Positions 31,818 through 41,234 are shown, counted from the first letter of the stretch. The stretch is 64,000 nt of DNA from Salinicola lusitanus (GCF_003206045.1 NZ_PZJM01000015.1:1-64000); one strand, 5' to 3'. Translations and numbers: made by a program. Notes: a model not told the origin generated them from the sequence alone.

Positions 31818-32717
31818 TCAGGTCCCGGACGTCACCCGTTGCAGTACCAGCGTCGCGGCGAAGGCCAGAACGCCCAGCAAGGCCATTCCGCTGGCGCCCA
31901 TGGCCGCCATCAGCGTGGCGTCGTAGAGCGAAATGGCGGCGATCAGGCCCACGACGGCGCGTGGTACGTCTCCCGCCGCGCGACGGGATAGCCACAGCAG
32001 GCAGCGCGCGCCCCAGATCAGATAGCCGAGCCACAGAATCAACGCCAGCAGCGACGGTTCGGGGCCGGTCAGCATGGCGGCCAGCATCAGCGCCACCGGT
32101 ACCGACAGTACCGCTAACGGCCAGGCGGCGCCCAGCCGGTTGGTCGCTTCCTGGCGGGCGGCGTAGGTCAGGCCAATGACGTGACAGGCCAGGCCGACGG
32201 CAGCCCAGATCACCGCCGTATCGAGGGTGTCGGCAACCATCAGCGCGGCGGTGAGGTAGGTCAACAGCCGGCACGCCCCCATCAGCAGCGGGCTCCAGCC
32301 GATCCGCTTGTGCCACCAGTCATAGCCCAGGATCGCGGCAACCAGCGCCAGGCCGGTCATGCCGGCTGGCGGATGGCTCAGAAGCAGCAGCCCGCTTCCC
32401 AGTGTCAGCATCGCTGCGCCCAGCAGCGTGACGGTCAGGCGGCCGACGTCTCCCCGGGGAATGGGCCGATCGGCACGTTCGCGGGCATCGATCTCGGCAT
32501 CGCAGGCGTCGTTGAGGTACATGCCGCCGAGATAGAAAAGCGTCAGTGCCAGCAGCGACGTCCAGAGCCCGGCGGTATGCCACAGCGCGGCGCCACTGGC
32601 GCCCGCCAGGGCGCTGCCGGCCAGCACGTTGCTCCAGACCGTGGGCAGGTTGGAAACGCGCCCCAGCTCCAGCCAGATCCTGGCGCTCCGCTTCCTGGCT
32701 GGCCCCGCCGTGGTCAC
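31818..32717 (-). CDS. eboC: EboC, UbiA-family prenyltransferase
   Basis: A membrane prenyltransferase of 299 residues with about eight helices. The first aspartate-rich motif is YLNDACDAEIDARERADRP (NDxxDxxxD), and the DRPIPRG element follows. The second half has the weaker YDATLMAAM motif. UbiA enzymes attach polyprenyl groups to small acceptors in the membrane. The acceptor in ebo systems is unknown. The start is GTG 32717, giving a GTGA overlap with the eboE stop; the much longer frame overlaps eboE coding sequence and is rejected. It is the last gene of the eboDEC unit. Confidence 0.88.
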   Translation of the reverse strand: MTTAGPARKRSARIWLELGRVSNLPTVWSNVLAGSALAGASGAALWHTAGLWTSLLALTLFYLGGMYLNDACDAEIDARERADRPIPRGDVGRLTVTLLGAAMLTLGSGLLLLSHPPAGMTGLALVAAILGYDWWHKRIGWSPLLMGACRLLTYLTAALMVADTLDTAVIWAAVGLACHVIGLTYAARQEATNRLGAAWPLAVLSVPVALMLAAMLTGPEPSLLALILWLGYLIWGARCLLWLSRRAAGDVPRAVVGLIAAISLYDATLMAAMGASGMALLGVLAFAATLVLQRVTSGT

Positions 32718-33898
32718 GCCAGCTGTCGTTCGACCCAGGTCAGCTCGCGGGATATGGCCGCTTCTACGCTCTCCGTGCGCAGGTTCTCCGGTAATACCTG
32801 CCATGTGTAGGTCTCCACTTCCAGGTGCTGAGAGATCGGTCGCTGGCGATGCAGGGCGAGAATGTCGACCAGGAACGACTGGGTGGTCTCGAAGGGCGCA
32901 ATGGCGTCCACGAAGATCGGCACATGAAAGTGCACGCGCCACTCTTCACCATCGGCTCTGGCGTCGTCGGCCAGCGCCTCGGGCAGGTCCGCGTATCGCA
33001 CCAGTCCCTCTGCGGTGGCGACCACGACCTGATGCAGGTAGGTGCGCTCGCAGAACGGCGCCAGGGAATCGCGCTTCGCCGCGTCGATCCGTGGAACGCG
33101 TAGTGCGGCACTCAACTGCAACTTGTGGATCGGGACGCCGGCGGCGCGCAGTGCCTCGATGCTGGCGGCCGGATCCTCGAACTCGACGGCAGCATGGCAG
33201 ACGTCGTAGCAGACGCCGAGATGGCGCGGCAGCGCCTCTCTCGATGCTTCGGGGGAGAGTCCGGTCAGCTCGCTCAAGCGTGCCACGGCGGCATCGGAGT
33301 AGAGATAATCGCGGAAGAACGCGATGGTTTCGTCGATGGTCTCAAGGAAACAGTGCGGCTCGGGCTCCAGCGCGATGGCGATGGTGACCTGGGTCTGCCG
33401 GGCGAGCTTGACGCAGTGGGCCGCCGCCTTGAGCAGGTTTTCCGCCATCGCCGGCGCGGCCCCCTCGGCCAAGGGCTTGTAGGTGCCGGGGACGGTGCTC
33501 AGGCTCAGGGTGTCGCCGGCGACGCCAAGCTCCACCATCAGGTCGGCAAGCCAGCAGGTGTAGTCGAGGCGGGCGCGCTGCTTCCAGTCGGGCTGGTAGA
33601 CGGCCTGCTTGACCGGGATGCCGTGGAAAGGGCCGAACGGAAACCCGTTCATGGTCACCACGCGATAGTTTTCCCGCGCGAGGATCTCCTTGAGCTCGGC
33701 CCGCGCCTCGGGGGCGCGGAGTTCCTCCAGCGCCTGGGCAGACAGGCGCAGACCCACGCCGAAGGGCGTCTCGGGGCAGACGTTCTGGCGTACGCGCTTG
33801 ACCGGCCCGAGCAGCGCCTCACGCACCGCCTCCCAGGACTGAGTCGGGTGAATATTGAGACAGTAGGTCAGTTGGCCCAGATCATCATGCAGCTGCAT
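32714..33898 (-). CDS. eboE: EboE, TIM-barrel sugar isomerase/epimerase-like protein
   Basis: A protein of 394 residues of the EboE metabolite-traffic family, related to xylose-isomerase-like TIM barrels. Probable metal ligands lie in IALEPEPHCFLET (Glu), GVCYDVCHAAVEFED (Asp/His), HKLQLSAALRVP, VHFHVPIF (His) and HLEVETYTWQVLP (Glu). The ATG at 33898 has AGAGG nine bases upstream; a GTG three bases earlier is also possible. It overlaps eboD by 14 bases and eboC by 4, so the three are translationally coupled. The reaction is unknown. Confidence 0.88.
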   Translation of the reverse strand: MQLHDDLGQLTYCLNIHPTQSWEAVREALLGPVKRVRQNVCPETPFGVGLRLSAQALEELRAPEARAELKEILARENYRVVTMNGFPFGPFHGIPVKQAVYQPDWKQRARLDYTCWLADLMVELGVAGDTLSLSTVPGTYKPLAEGAAPAMAENLLKAAAHCVKLARQTQVTIAIALEPEPHCFLETIDETIAFFRDYLYSDAAVARLSELTGLSPEASREALPRHLGVCYDVCHAAVEFEDPAASIEALRAAGVPIHKLQLSAALRVPRIDAAKRDSLAPFCERTYLHQVVVATAEGLVRYADLPEALADDARADGEEWRVHFHVPIFVDAIAPFETTQSFLVDILALHRQRPISQHLEVETYTWQVLPENLRTESVEAAISRELTWVERQLA

Positions 33899-35177
33899 CA
33901 CGGTTTGCCTCTTCGCGCAGCCAGTCGATCGCGGCTGTCATGGTGGTTTCATCGATCTCGTGGACATCGTGTCCACGGCCCAGCGCAGCCAGCAGCGTGA
34001 TCGTCAGCTCACCGCCGAGATGTTGCTGAAACTCCTTGAGTCCTGCCATGACGGCCAGATCGCCGTCATCGCCGAGCTCCATCAACTGGCTATGGAAGAC
34101 CGGCAGCCCCAGCCGCTTCAGCAGCCACACGATGCGCCACTCGGCGCCGGCGGGGAGCAGCCCCGTGAGCACGGAGTATCGTGCGTCCAGGGCGATGCCG
34201 ATGGCGACGGCCTCGCCGTGACCGATGCCGTGATGGGTCAGTGCCTCGAGCTTGTGTGCCGCCCAGTGGCCGTAATCCAGCGGCCGCGACGAACCCTGTT
34301 CGAACGGATCGCCGCCGCGGCCGATCTGCTGCATGTGCAGTTCGGCGCTGCGTCGGACCATCACCTCCTCGGTACGCGGATCGAACTCGGCCAGCGAGTC
34401 GGCGTTGGCTTCCAGCCAGTTGAAGAACTCACCGTCACGGATCAGCGCCACCTTGATCGCTTCGGAGATGCCGGCGAGCCGGTCGCGCCGCGAGAGCGTG
34501 CTCAGGAAGTCGAAGTCGTTGAGCACCGCCCAGGGCGGGGCGAAGGTGCCGATGAAGTTCTTGTAGCCCTTGAAGTTGACCGCATTCTTGACCCCGACAC
34601 CGCTGTCGTTCTGCGACAGCACGGTGGTGGGCAGCCTGATCAGGCGGACGCCGCGGTGACCCATGGCCGCGGCAAGCCCGAGGGCGTCCAGGACCGCGCC
34701 GCCACCGATGACGATCAGGTAGGCGTGGCGATCGACACCGTAGCGCCGGATGCCCTCCAGCACGTCGTCGATGGTGTCCAGATTGGCCTTCACGGACTCG
34801 CCGCCCGGCACGGTGATCGGCGCCGCCAGCAGTGTCAGCCGGTTCGCATGGGCAGTGAAGTAGGCCTCGATACGACGGTTCAGATCCGGCCAGGTCGCCG
34901 CCACACCGCTATCGACATAGACCAGGCAGCGATGGGTCTTGCAGGGCTCGCGGCGCGAGATGACATCGGCCAGCAGGGCGTTGTCGAGGGAGAAGATCTC
35001 CCGGGTGAAGGCCACGGGATAGTCGTAGGCGACGGCAAAGCGTTGCCAGTGAATGTCCGACGATGCTGCGTGCCGGTTGGCCTCGAGAGGTTGCACGGGC
35101 GGCCAGTGCGGCGTGCGGGGCAGCGAGTCGAGGGCGAAGTCGCCATCGATCGAAAACGATAATGCGGGCCGGTTCAT
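33885..35177 (-). CDS. eboD: EboD, 3-dehydroquinate synthase-like enzyme
   Basis: A protein of 430 residues in the dehydroquinate-synthase/sugar-phosphate-cyclase superfamily. The NAD site is VIGGGAVLDALGLAAA, followed by RLPTTVLSQNDSGVGVKN. Metal ligands are in SEAIKVALI (Glu) and HHGIGHGEAVAIGI (His). It is longer than AroB (about 360) because of an extra N-terminal domain of some 80 residues. This longer form is typical of the ebo version. Cyclases of this fold make cyclitols or dehydroquinate from sugar phosphates, so a cyclic polyol is a plausible intermediate, but this is inference. It is the first gene of the eboDEC unit. Confidence 0.88.
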   Translation of the reverse strand: MNRPALSFSIDGDFALDSLPRTPHWPPVQPLEANRHAASSDIHWQRFAVAYDYPVAFTREIFSLDNALLADVISRREPCKTHRCLVYVDSGVAATWPDLNRRIEAYFTAHANRLTLLAAPITVPGGESVKANLDTIDDVLEGIRRYGVDRHAYLIVIGGGAVLDALGLAAAMGHRGVRLIRLPTTVLSQNDSGVGVKNAVNFKGYKNFIGTFAPPWAVLNDFDFLSTLSRRDRLAGISEAIKVALIRDGEFFNWLEANADSLAEFDPRTEEVMVRRSAELHMQQIGRGGDPFEQGSSRPLDYGHWAAHKLEALTHHGIGHGEAVAIGIALDARYSVLTGLLPAGAEWRIVWLLKRLGLPVFHSQLMELGDDGDLAVMAGLKEFQQHLGGELTITLLAALGRGHDVHEIDETTMTAAIDWLREEANRDAAA

Positions 35178-35626
35178 GGGTTATCGCCTGCGTAAGGGTC
35201 CAAAAATGAAAAAGCGGACCACTTCATCATGAGCGGTCGCGCTTGGCCTCTGGTTCGGGTTGCACCGGATTAGCTTCGGGCTTGGACGGGGCGGGCGACA
35301 AGAATGGTTCTTCTGCTACGAAGGTTTAGGGCCGGTTCACAAAATACGCCGCGAACCGCGTCGCGACGTGGGGTGGGTTCAGGCAAGGCGCGGGATCCCG
35401 GTATGGGTGTTCCCTTGTTCAATCATGCATAGAAGCCGGGGGTATTTGGGGCGCAGCCCGAGGGAACCGGCCGGTTTCCGCGCGAGACGTTATGAAGAAT
35501 CAAGCGCTTGGCGCCACCATGCCCCGAGGCTTGCGCCTAGCCTCATGAAAGAAACGGCGCCACCATGATCGCGTGAATCGTGCGAGCGGATCCTGGTGGC
35601 GGATCGCGCTTTCGAGCCGTTCTCCG
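35178..35626. other. 449-base intergenic region upstream of eboD
   Basis: There is no credible gene here. It must contain the promoter of the eboDEC unit, which I could not fix. From 35327 it holds a degenerate copy of the repeat family described at 44957. Several open frames across it are artefacts of the repeat. Confidence 0.6.
35327..35589. repeat. Degenerate, interrupted copy of the GGGCCTGTTCAC repeat family
   Basis: The left end TAGGGCCGGTTCAC (35327-35340) and ATACGCCG match the left end of the element at 44957. The stretch from about 35487 (GACGTTATGA, CAAGCGCT, AGCCTC) and the closing CGCGTGAATCGTG match its inner part and right end. About 115 bases in the middle have no counterpart in the 44957 element, so this copy is rearranged or contains an insertion. 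Confidence 0.7.
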
Positions 35627-37090
35627 CTACCCCTTCAGGGGCGAGGGAGCGACGTCGTCCGGGATGGGGCAGCGGTAGGGCTCGCGTCGGGTCGCCCTGT
35701 CCAGCTCCGCCCGGGCCTCGGCCAGGGTGGCCGGATCCTGCATGAGCGCGACGGCGGTGCCGGCCATCACCTTGGCCGCCTGGAGCATGCCCTTGTGGCC
35801 CAGCGAGCTGCGCCCTTGGGCGACCACCTGCCAGGTGTGCAGCGGTGTGCCCAGGGCAAAGCAGTTGACGTAGCACTGGGCGGTCGGCACGACCCAACTG
35901 ACGTCGCCGACATCGGTGGAGCCGTACATGAGCGCTTCGCTGGCACTGTAGGGGGCGAGGTCGTCGACCAGCGCCCTGTCGGCGAGCCCCTCGACGTAAG
36001 CCTCGCCAGCCTCACCCCCGGTTGCGATGATGTTGGCGTAGGTGGTGCGCAGGTCGTCGTCGCTGACCGTTGCCTTGATGCGCTCCCCGTAGGCGATCTC
36101 TTCGGGATCGTGACGCGGCGGGCCGAACGCCTCGAACCGTGACTGCATCAGCCGCTCCAGGATGCGATTGGGGCGGTAGCCCGAGCAGGCCTTGTCGAAC
36201 GTCATCTCGACCTGGGTGCCGGTCATCAGCGCCGCGCCCTCGGCGATTTTCTGGATGCGTTCGAAGATCGCCTGGACATCGCTCATGCGTCGGGCGCGCA
36301 TCAGGTAGAGCACCTCGGCGTCCGCCTGGACGACGTTGGGGGAGGCGCCGCCGGTGCGAGTGATCGAGTAGTGCAGGCGTGCATCCGGCACGATGTGCTC
36401 GCGCAGATAGTTGGCGCCCACGTTCATCAGCTCCACGGCGTCCAGCGCGCTACGCCCGAGATGCGGCGAGTTGGCGGCGTGGGCGGAGGTGCCCTTGAAT
36501 CGGAAGTAGGCCTGGATATTGGCCAGCGTCGGCGTCGAGAAGATGGCATTGAACGCCTGTGGATGCCAGGTGAGCGCGGCGTCGACATCGTCGAACACGC
36601 CCTCGCGCACCATGAAGGTCTTGCCGGAGCCCCCCTCTTCGCCGGGGCAGCCGTAGAAGCGCACGGTGCCGGAGAGCGCGTTGTCGGCCATATAGTCACG
36701 AACGCCGACCGCGCCGGCCAGTGCGGCGACACCGAGCAGGTTGTGGCCGCAGCCATGACCGTTACCGTTGTCGATCAGGGGTTCGGCCTGGCTGGCTTCG
36801 CCGCGCTGGCTGAGCCCGGCCAGGGCGTCGTATTCGCCGAGCAGGGCGATGACCGGTTTGCCGGCGCCGTAGCTGGCGACGAAGGCGGTCTCGATGCCGG
36901 CGATGCCGCGTTCGACGCGAAAGCCCTCGGCTTCCAGCGCCGCACTCAGCGTTGCCGCAGAGCGGGTTTCCTCGAACCGGGTCTCGGCCAGTTCCCATAC
37001 TTGGTTGGCGTGGTCGATGAAGCGATCGCGCTTGTTCTCGATCAGGGTGTCGAGCTGCCGGGTGGTGGCGTCGGTCGCGGTTGCGTCCAT
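35627..37090 (-). CDS. abgB: AbgB-like M20 peptidase (aminobenzoyl-glutamate hydrolase B)
   Basis: A zinc amidohydrolase of the M20 family with 487 residues, close to the E. coli AbgB length of 481. Zinc and active-site text includes LLGEYDALAGL, NGHGCGHNLLG, YGCPGEEGGSGK and ALTWHP. The later GSTDVGDVSW and FALGTPLHTWQ are typical of AbgB. With AbgA it cleaves p-aminobenzoyl-glutamate, a folate breakdown product, in the cytoplasm. AGAGAGG lies eight bases before ATG 37090; the frame upstream overlaps abgA and is not used. It follows abgA by 14 bases. Confidence 0.92.
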   Translation of the reverse strand: MDATATDATTRQLDTLIENKRDRFIDHANQVWELAETRFEETRSAATLSAALEAEGFRVERGIAGIETAFVASYGAGKPVIALLGEYDALAGLSQRGEASQAEPLIDNGNGHGCGHNLLGVAALAGAVGVRDYMADNALSGTVRFYGCPGEEGGSGKTFMVREGVFDDVDAALTWHPQAFNAIFSTPTLANIQAYFRFKGTSAHAANSPHLGRSALDAVELMNVGANYLREHIVPDARLHYSITRTGGASPNVVQADAEVLYLMRARRMSDVQAIFERIQKIAEGAALMTGTQVEMTFDKACSGYRPNRILERLMQSRFEAFGPPRHDPEEIAYGERIKATVSDDDLRTTYANIIATGGEAGEAYVEGLADRALVDDLAPYSASEALMYGSTDVGDVSWVVPTAQCYVNCFALGTPLHTWQVVAQGRSSLGHKGMLQAAKVMAGTAVALMQDPATLAEARAELDRATRREPYRCPIPDDVAPSPLKG

Positions 37091-37104
37091 GAAATTACCT
37101 CTCT

Positions 37105-38448
37105 TCAGCTCTTCTCGGAGTGTCGGCGAAGCGCCGGGGCGTCTGCCTGCAGGGCCAGATGGGCCAGGGTGTGGATGGCCACCGCCAGCACGTCCTCGTC
37201 GAAATCGAAGCATTGATGATGGTGGCCGGCGGCCAGTTCGGTGCCGAACACCATGTAGGTCGCCAGCCCGCCGCGTTCCCGCACGCGCTGCATCATGGTG
37301 GTGGCATCCTCGGAGCCGGAAGGGCGGTTTTCGGTCGCGATCACGCTATCGATCCCGGGAAGAGCGGCGATGTGCGAGTGGATGAAATCGACCAGCGCCG
37401 GGCTCGGTTCGCAGTTGCGTGCTTCGCCGGCAAGGCGGTACGCCATCTCGACGTCCTGCATCGCCGCCGCGCCGCGCAGCACGGCCAGCGCTCGGCGTTG
37501 CATTTCCTCGTCGATCTCGCTGGTCTCGCCCCGGGTCTCGAGCTTGAGCGTGGCGGTGCTCGGCACCACATTGCGACCGCTGCCGGCGCTGAGCACGCCG
37601 ACGTTGATGCGCGAGGCGCCGGCGCTGTGACGGGGGATCGCGTGCAGTCCGAGGGCGGCCTGGGCGGCGGCCAGCAGGGCGTTGTTGCCGGCTTCCGGAT
37701 TGGCCCCGGCGTGGGCCGGCACGCCGGTGAAGGTGACATCGAGCTTGGTGGTGGCGAGATAGCCGTTGTGGCCGCAGACGACCGTTCCCTTGGGCACCCC
37801 GGTGCCGATATGGGTGGCGATGAAGATATCCACGTCATCGAGCACGCCGGCTTCGACCATCGATCTCGCGCCACGTACGCCTTCTTCCGCCGGCTGGAAA
37901 ATCAGCTTGATCCGGCCGCTCAACTGCGCCTTGAGTTCGATGAACAGCCGCGCCAGCCCCAGCCCGATGGTGGTATGACCATCGTGGCCGCAGGCGTGCA
38001 TCATGCCGGCGTTGCGGGAGGCGAACCCCTCGCGGGCGGGACGATGGTCGTCGGCCCGGGACTCCTCGAGATCGAGCGCATCGAGATCGACGCGATAGGC
38101 GAGTACCGGCCCCGGTCGACCGGTCTCCAGATTGGCGACCACGCCGGTATAGCCGCCGGCAAGCGCGGGCAACCAGCGCGCCACGGCGCCCTGGTCGCGG
38201 GCGCGCTCCAGCGCCTGGGCCAGTACTTCGGGCTCGGGCACGCCCATGCGGCTGTCGGCGTCGATCACCTCGCGGCCGACACTGACGTCGTAGCCCAGCC
38301 GCTCGAGCTCCTCGGCAACGATCGAGGCGGTCCGGAACTCGACCCAGCCGGACTCGGCGTGATGGTGGAAATCCCGTCGCCACGCCTTCAACTGCGGTCT
38401 CAGCGCTTCGATCGTCGGGGCCAGCTCGAGTTCGGTAACGGTACTCAT
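37105..38448 (-). CDS. abgA: AbgA-like M20 peptidase (aminobenzoyl-glutamate hydrolase A)
   Basis: An M20 metallo-hydrolase of 447 residues, the partner of AbgB. Motifs are RRDFHHHAESGWVEF, VDLDALDLEE, MMHACGHDGHTTIGLG, FQPAEEGVRGA and ATHIGTGVPKGTV. The C-terminal HHHQCFDFDEDVLAVA is typical of AbgA. The ATG at 38448 has GGAG upstream. It lies between abgT and abgB in one minus-strand operon. Confidence 0.92.
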   Translation of the reverse strand: MSTVTELELAPTIEALRPQLKAWRRDFHHHAESGWVEFRTASIVAEELERLGYDVSVGREVIDADSRMGVPEPEVLAQALERARDQGAVARWLPALAGGYTGVVANLETGRPGPVLAYRVDLDALDLEESRADDHRPAREGFASRNAGMMHACGHDGHTTIGLGLARLFIELKAQLSGRIKLIFQPAEEGVRGARSMVEAGVLDDVDIFIATHIGTGVPKGTVVCGHNGYLATTKLDVTFTGVPAHAGANPEAGNNALLAAAQAALGLHAIPRHSAGASRINVGVLSAGSGRNVVPSTATLKLETRGETSEIDEEMQRRALAVLRGAAAMQDVEMAYRLAGEARNCEPSPALVDFIHSHIAALPGIDSVIATENRPSGSEDATTMMQRVRERGGLATYMVFGTELAAGHHHQCFDFDEDVLAVAIHTLAHLALQADAPALRRHSEKS

Positions 38449-38508
38449 GGTGTCGTTCTCCGCCTGTTGGATGTCTTCATGTCGTGTCTCCCGCCCCGTC
38501 CCTCGGCG

Positions 38509-40044
38509 TCAGGACGGCAAGTAGGTGGTGATACCCGGACCGTAGGGAATTCCCAGCAGGTAGAACGCCGTCAGCAACAGGATCCAGATCCCCAGAAATG
38601 CCAGGGTGTAAGGCAGCATCAGCGACATCAGCGTGCCGAGGCCGGCGTTCTTGTCGTATTTCCGGATGAAGGTGAGCACCACGATCATGTAGGGGTTGAG
38701 CGGCGAGATGATGTTGGTCGAGGAGTCGGCGATGCGATAGGCGACCTGGACGAAGGCCGGGTGGTAGCCGAGCTGCATGAACATCGGCACGAACACCGGG
38801 GCTTCCAGTGCCCACTTCGCCGAGCCGCTGAAGATCAGCAGGTTCATGCAGGCGGTGAAGACGATGTAGCAGAGGATGACCGGGAACCCGGTGAAGTCCA
38901 TCGCGGTCAGCAGGTCGGCGCCGTTGACCGCGATCCAGGTACCGATATGCGTCCAGTTGAACCAGGCGATGAACTGCGAGGCGGCGAAGATCAGCACGAT
39001 ATAGCTGCCCAGGTCGCGCATCGCCTCGGCCATGTTCTCGGATACGTCCCGCGAGCGCTTGATGCGACCCACGGTGATGCCCCAGGTCACGCTGACGGTG
39101 ATGAAGAAGAACAGGATGATCGGGATGATGCCGCTGAGAAACGGTGACGGAATCAGGCTGCCGTCCGGGCCGCGCAGCGGCGAGTTCGGCCAGAACAGCA
39201 GCGTGGCGATGGCGGCGACGTAAACCAGCGCGGCAATGCCGGCGTTGCGAAGGCCGCGGCGGGCGTTCGGCGGTTCGCTGCTCTCGACCTGCTCGACGTC
39301 GCCCCGGTAGCTGCCGAGGCGCGGCTCGATGACCCGCTCGGTGACGACGGCGGCCACGACGGTGAGCACGAAGACGGAGACACAGTTGAAGTACCAGTTG
39401 TCCACCGGGGTCACCGTCATGTCGGGGCTGACGATGCGGGCCGCCTCGGTGGAGATGCCCGACAGCAACGCGTCGGTACCGACGATCAACAGGTTGGCGG
39501 TGAACCCCGCGCCGGCGCTGGCGAAACCGAGCGCCAGGCCGGCGATCGGGTGGCGTCCCAGCGAGTGGTAGACCATCGCTGCCAACGGCGGCAGCAGGAT
39601 CAGCGAGGCGTCGGAAGCGACATTCATCATGATTCCGGTGAAGGCGACGGTATAGGTCACCAGTCGCTTGGGTGCCGACAGAATGGTGTGGCGTACCAGG
39701 GTCTCCAGCAGCCCCAGCTTCTCGGCCAGACCGATCCCCAGCATCATCGACAGCACCAGGCCGAGCGGTGCGAAACCGGTGAAGTTATCGAGCATCGAGT
39801 CGAGAATGAACTGGATGCCCGGCGCCGAGACCAGGCTGCGAATCGCCTCCACCTCGCCACTGCCGGGATGCTCGACGGTGGCACCGGCGACGGCGAACAG
39901 TACCGATGCCACCAGCACGGCGGCAGCCAGCAAGACGAAGATCATGAAGGGATCGGGAAGCCGGTTGCCGAAACGCTCGATGGCGTTCAACAGTCGGATG
40001 GACAGCCGCGGACGAGCGGCGTCGCGAGACGCGGTCGCTGTCAT
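38509..40044 (-). CDS. abgT: AbgT-family transporter
   Basis: A transporter of 511 residues with about nine helices and re-entrant hairpins. The family imports p-aminobenzoyl-glutamate, though several members export sulfonamides. Recognisable stretches are IERFGNRLPDPFMIFV at the start, ASDASLILLPPLAAM, FASAGAGFTANLLI, and DSSTNIISPLNPYM in the second hairpin. AGGAG stands seven bases before the ATG at 40044. It is the first gene of the abgTAB unit and is divergent from the LysR gene across 284 bases. Confidence 0.93.
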   Translation of the reverse strand: MTATASRDAARPRLSIRLLNAIERFGNRLPDPFMIFVLLAAAVLVASVLFAVAGATVEHPGSGEVEAIRSLVSAPGIQFILDSMLDNFTGFAPLGLVLSMMLGIGLAEKLGLLETLVRHTILSAPKRLVTYTVAFTGIMMNVASDASLILLPPLAAMVYHSLGRHPIAGLALGFASAGAGFTANLLIVGTDALLSGISTEAARIVSPDMTVTPVDNWYFNCVSVFVLTVVAAVVTERVIEPRLGSYRGDVEQVESSEPPNARRGLRNAGIAALVYVAAIATLLFWPNSPLRGPDGSLIPSPFLSGIIPIILFFFITVSVTWGITVGRIKRSRDVSENMAEAMRDLGSYIVLIFAASQFIAWFNWTHIGTWIAVNGADLLTAMDFTGFPVILCYIVFTACMNLLIFSGSAKWALEAPVFVPMFMQLGYHPAFVQVAYRIADSSTNIISPLNPYMIVVLTFIRKYDKNAGLGTLMSLMLPYTLAFLGIWILLLTAFYLLGIPYGPGITTYLPS

Positions 40045-40144
40045 GAGGGACTCCTGAGTCGGTTGTTGTCGACCGGCTGGACCGATCGTATGTTGTATCG
40101 CGCTGTTGTCTCTGCCTTGCCCGAGCCGACGGTCGATTGTGTTT

Positions 40145-40185
40145 GGGCCTGTTCATCCTAGACGCCGCGAGTCGCGTGGACAGGG
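40145..40185. repeat. Short decayed copy of the GGGCCTGTTCAC repeat family
   Basis: GGGCCTGTTCA (40145-40155), GACGCCG, then CGCGTGGACAGG resemble the left and right ends of the element at 44957 joined by an internal deletion. It lies between abgT and the LysR gene. Confidence 0.5.
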
Positions 40186-40328
40186 TGAGCAGGACCTGAG
40201 GCGTCCGGCGTCAGGGCGAGTCGTTGTCATCGACCTCGAAACACAGTAGTGCCGGCTCGGGATCGGCAAAAGATGTCGATTACTTTTTGGTGATAACCTG
40301 AGGTAATCGCGCGAGTGGGGGGCGTCCT

Positions 40329-41234
40329 GTGCATTATCCGATCAAACTTCATCAGATTCGGGCCTTCGTCGAAGTCTCCCGTCGCGGCAGCATCCGGGCG
40401 GCGGCGCGTGAGCTGGGGCTGTCCCAGCCGGGCCTGACCAAGGCCATTCGGGAACTGGAGGAGGGGCTGGGCGCGGCGCTGCTGGTGCGCACTTCCCGGG
40501 GCGTGACGCTGACCGACTCCGGGCGGGCCTTCGATCAACACGCCCATCTGATCATCGAAGAGCTGCGCCGGGCGCGGGAAAACGTGGAGCAGTTGAACGG
40601 GGTGCTGCGCGGGCAGATCGTGATGGGGGCGTCGGCCACGGTGGCACGCACGCTGCTACCTCAAGTGGTCGGGCGCTTCCGGCGGGAGCTGCCCAATGTC
40701 AGGTTGCGGGTGATCGAGGGGCAGCTGTCGTCGATGGTGGCGGGACTGCGCGATGGCGAGCTGGATTTCTCGATCAATACGCTCTCCAGCGGCGTGCTCG
40801 ATAGCGATCTCGAGGCGCTACCGCTGTTTTCGACGCCTTTCGTCGTGGTTCTGAGACGGGATCACCCCAAGGCCGGCGCCCGCCGGTTGAAGGAGTTGAT
40901 CGACTGCGACTGGGTGCTGCCGACGGCGCGCAGCGGCTATTACGCCGATCTTGCCGACACCCTGGAACGTCACGGCTTCTCGCGTGACCAGGTCAGCGTG
41001 GTGTGCGACTCCTTCACCACCTCGCTCAACCTGATCCAGCACAGCGAGATGGTCGGGGCCTTTGCCGCGCAGATGACCGCCCAGCACGGCATGGGCGAAC
41101 TGATGGAGCTGACCCTGGACGACTCGCTGCCGCTGGCGACCTTCCACATGATCAAGCGCCGCGGGGTGCCGCTGACACCGGTGGCAGCGCGACTGGCCAA
41201 GCTGTTCGAGTACGAGAGCCGGGGGGCGGAGTGA
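40329..41234 (+). CDS. abgR: LysR-family regulator, probable AbgR
   Basis: A LysR regulator of 301 residues. The DNA-binding helix-turn-helix is GSIRAAARELGLSQPGLTKAI, followed by LEEGLGAALLVRTSRGVTLT. The GTG at 40329 opens MHYPIKLHQIRAFVEVS, a typical start. It is divergent from abgTAB, as abgR is in E. coli, so it probably regulates that operon. The symbol rests on position and should be read as tentative. Confidence 0.85.
   Translation: MHYPIKLHQIRAFVEVSRRGSIRAAARELGLSQPGLTKAIRELEEGLGAALLVRTSRGVTLTDSGRAFDQHAHLIIEELRRARENVEQLNGVLRGQIVMGASATVARTLLPQVVGRFRRELPNVRLRVIEGQLSSMVAGLRDGELDFSINTLSSGVLDSDLEALPLFSTPFVVVLRRDHPKAGARRLKELIDCDWVLPTARSGYYADLADTLERHGFSRDQVSVVCDSFTTSLNLIQHSEMVGAFAAQMTAQHGMGELMELTLDDSLPLATFHMIKRRGVPLTPVAARLAKLFEYESRGAE

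Noticed and set aside
35260-35568. Open frame of about 102 codons upstream of eboD
   Set aside because: It follows the repeat copy. A similar GPVH-IRRE translation appears from the element at 44957, showing repeat origin rather than a gene.
37120-39147. Plus-strand open frame of 675 codons
   Set aside because: It covers abgA and part of abgT in antisense; composition is Gly/Asp/Arg-rich shadow sequence without domain features.
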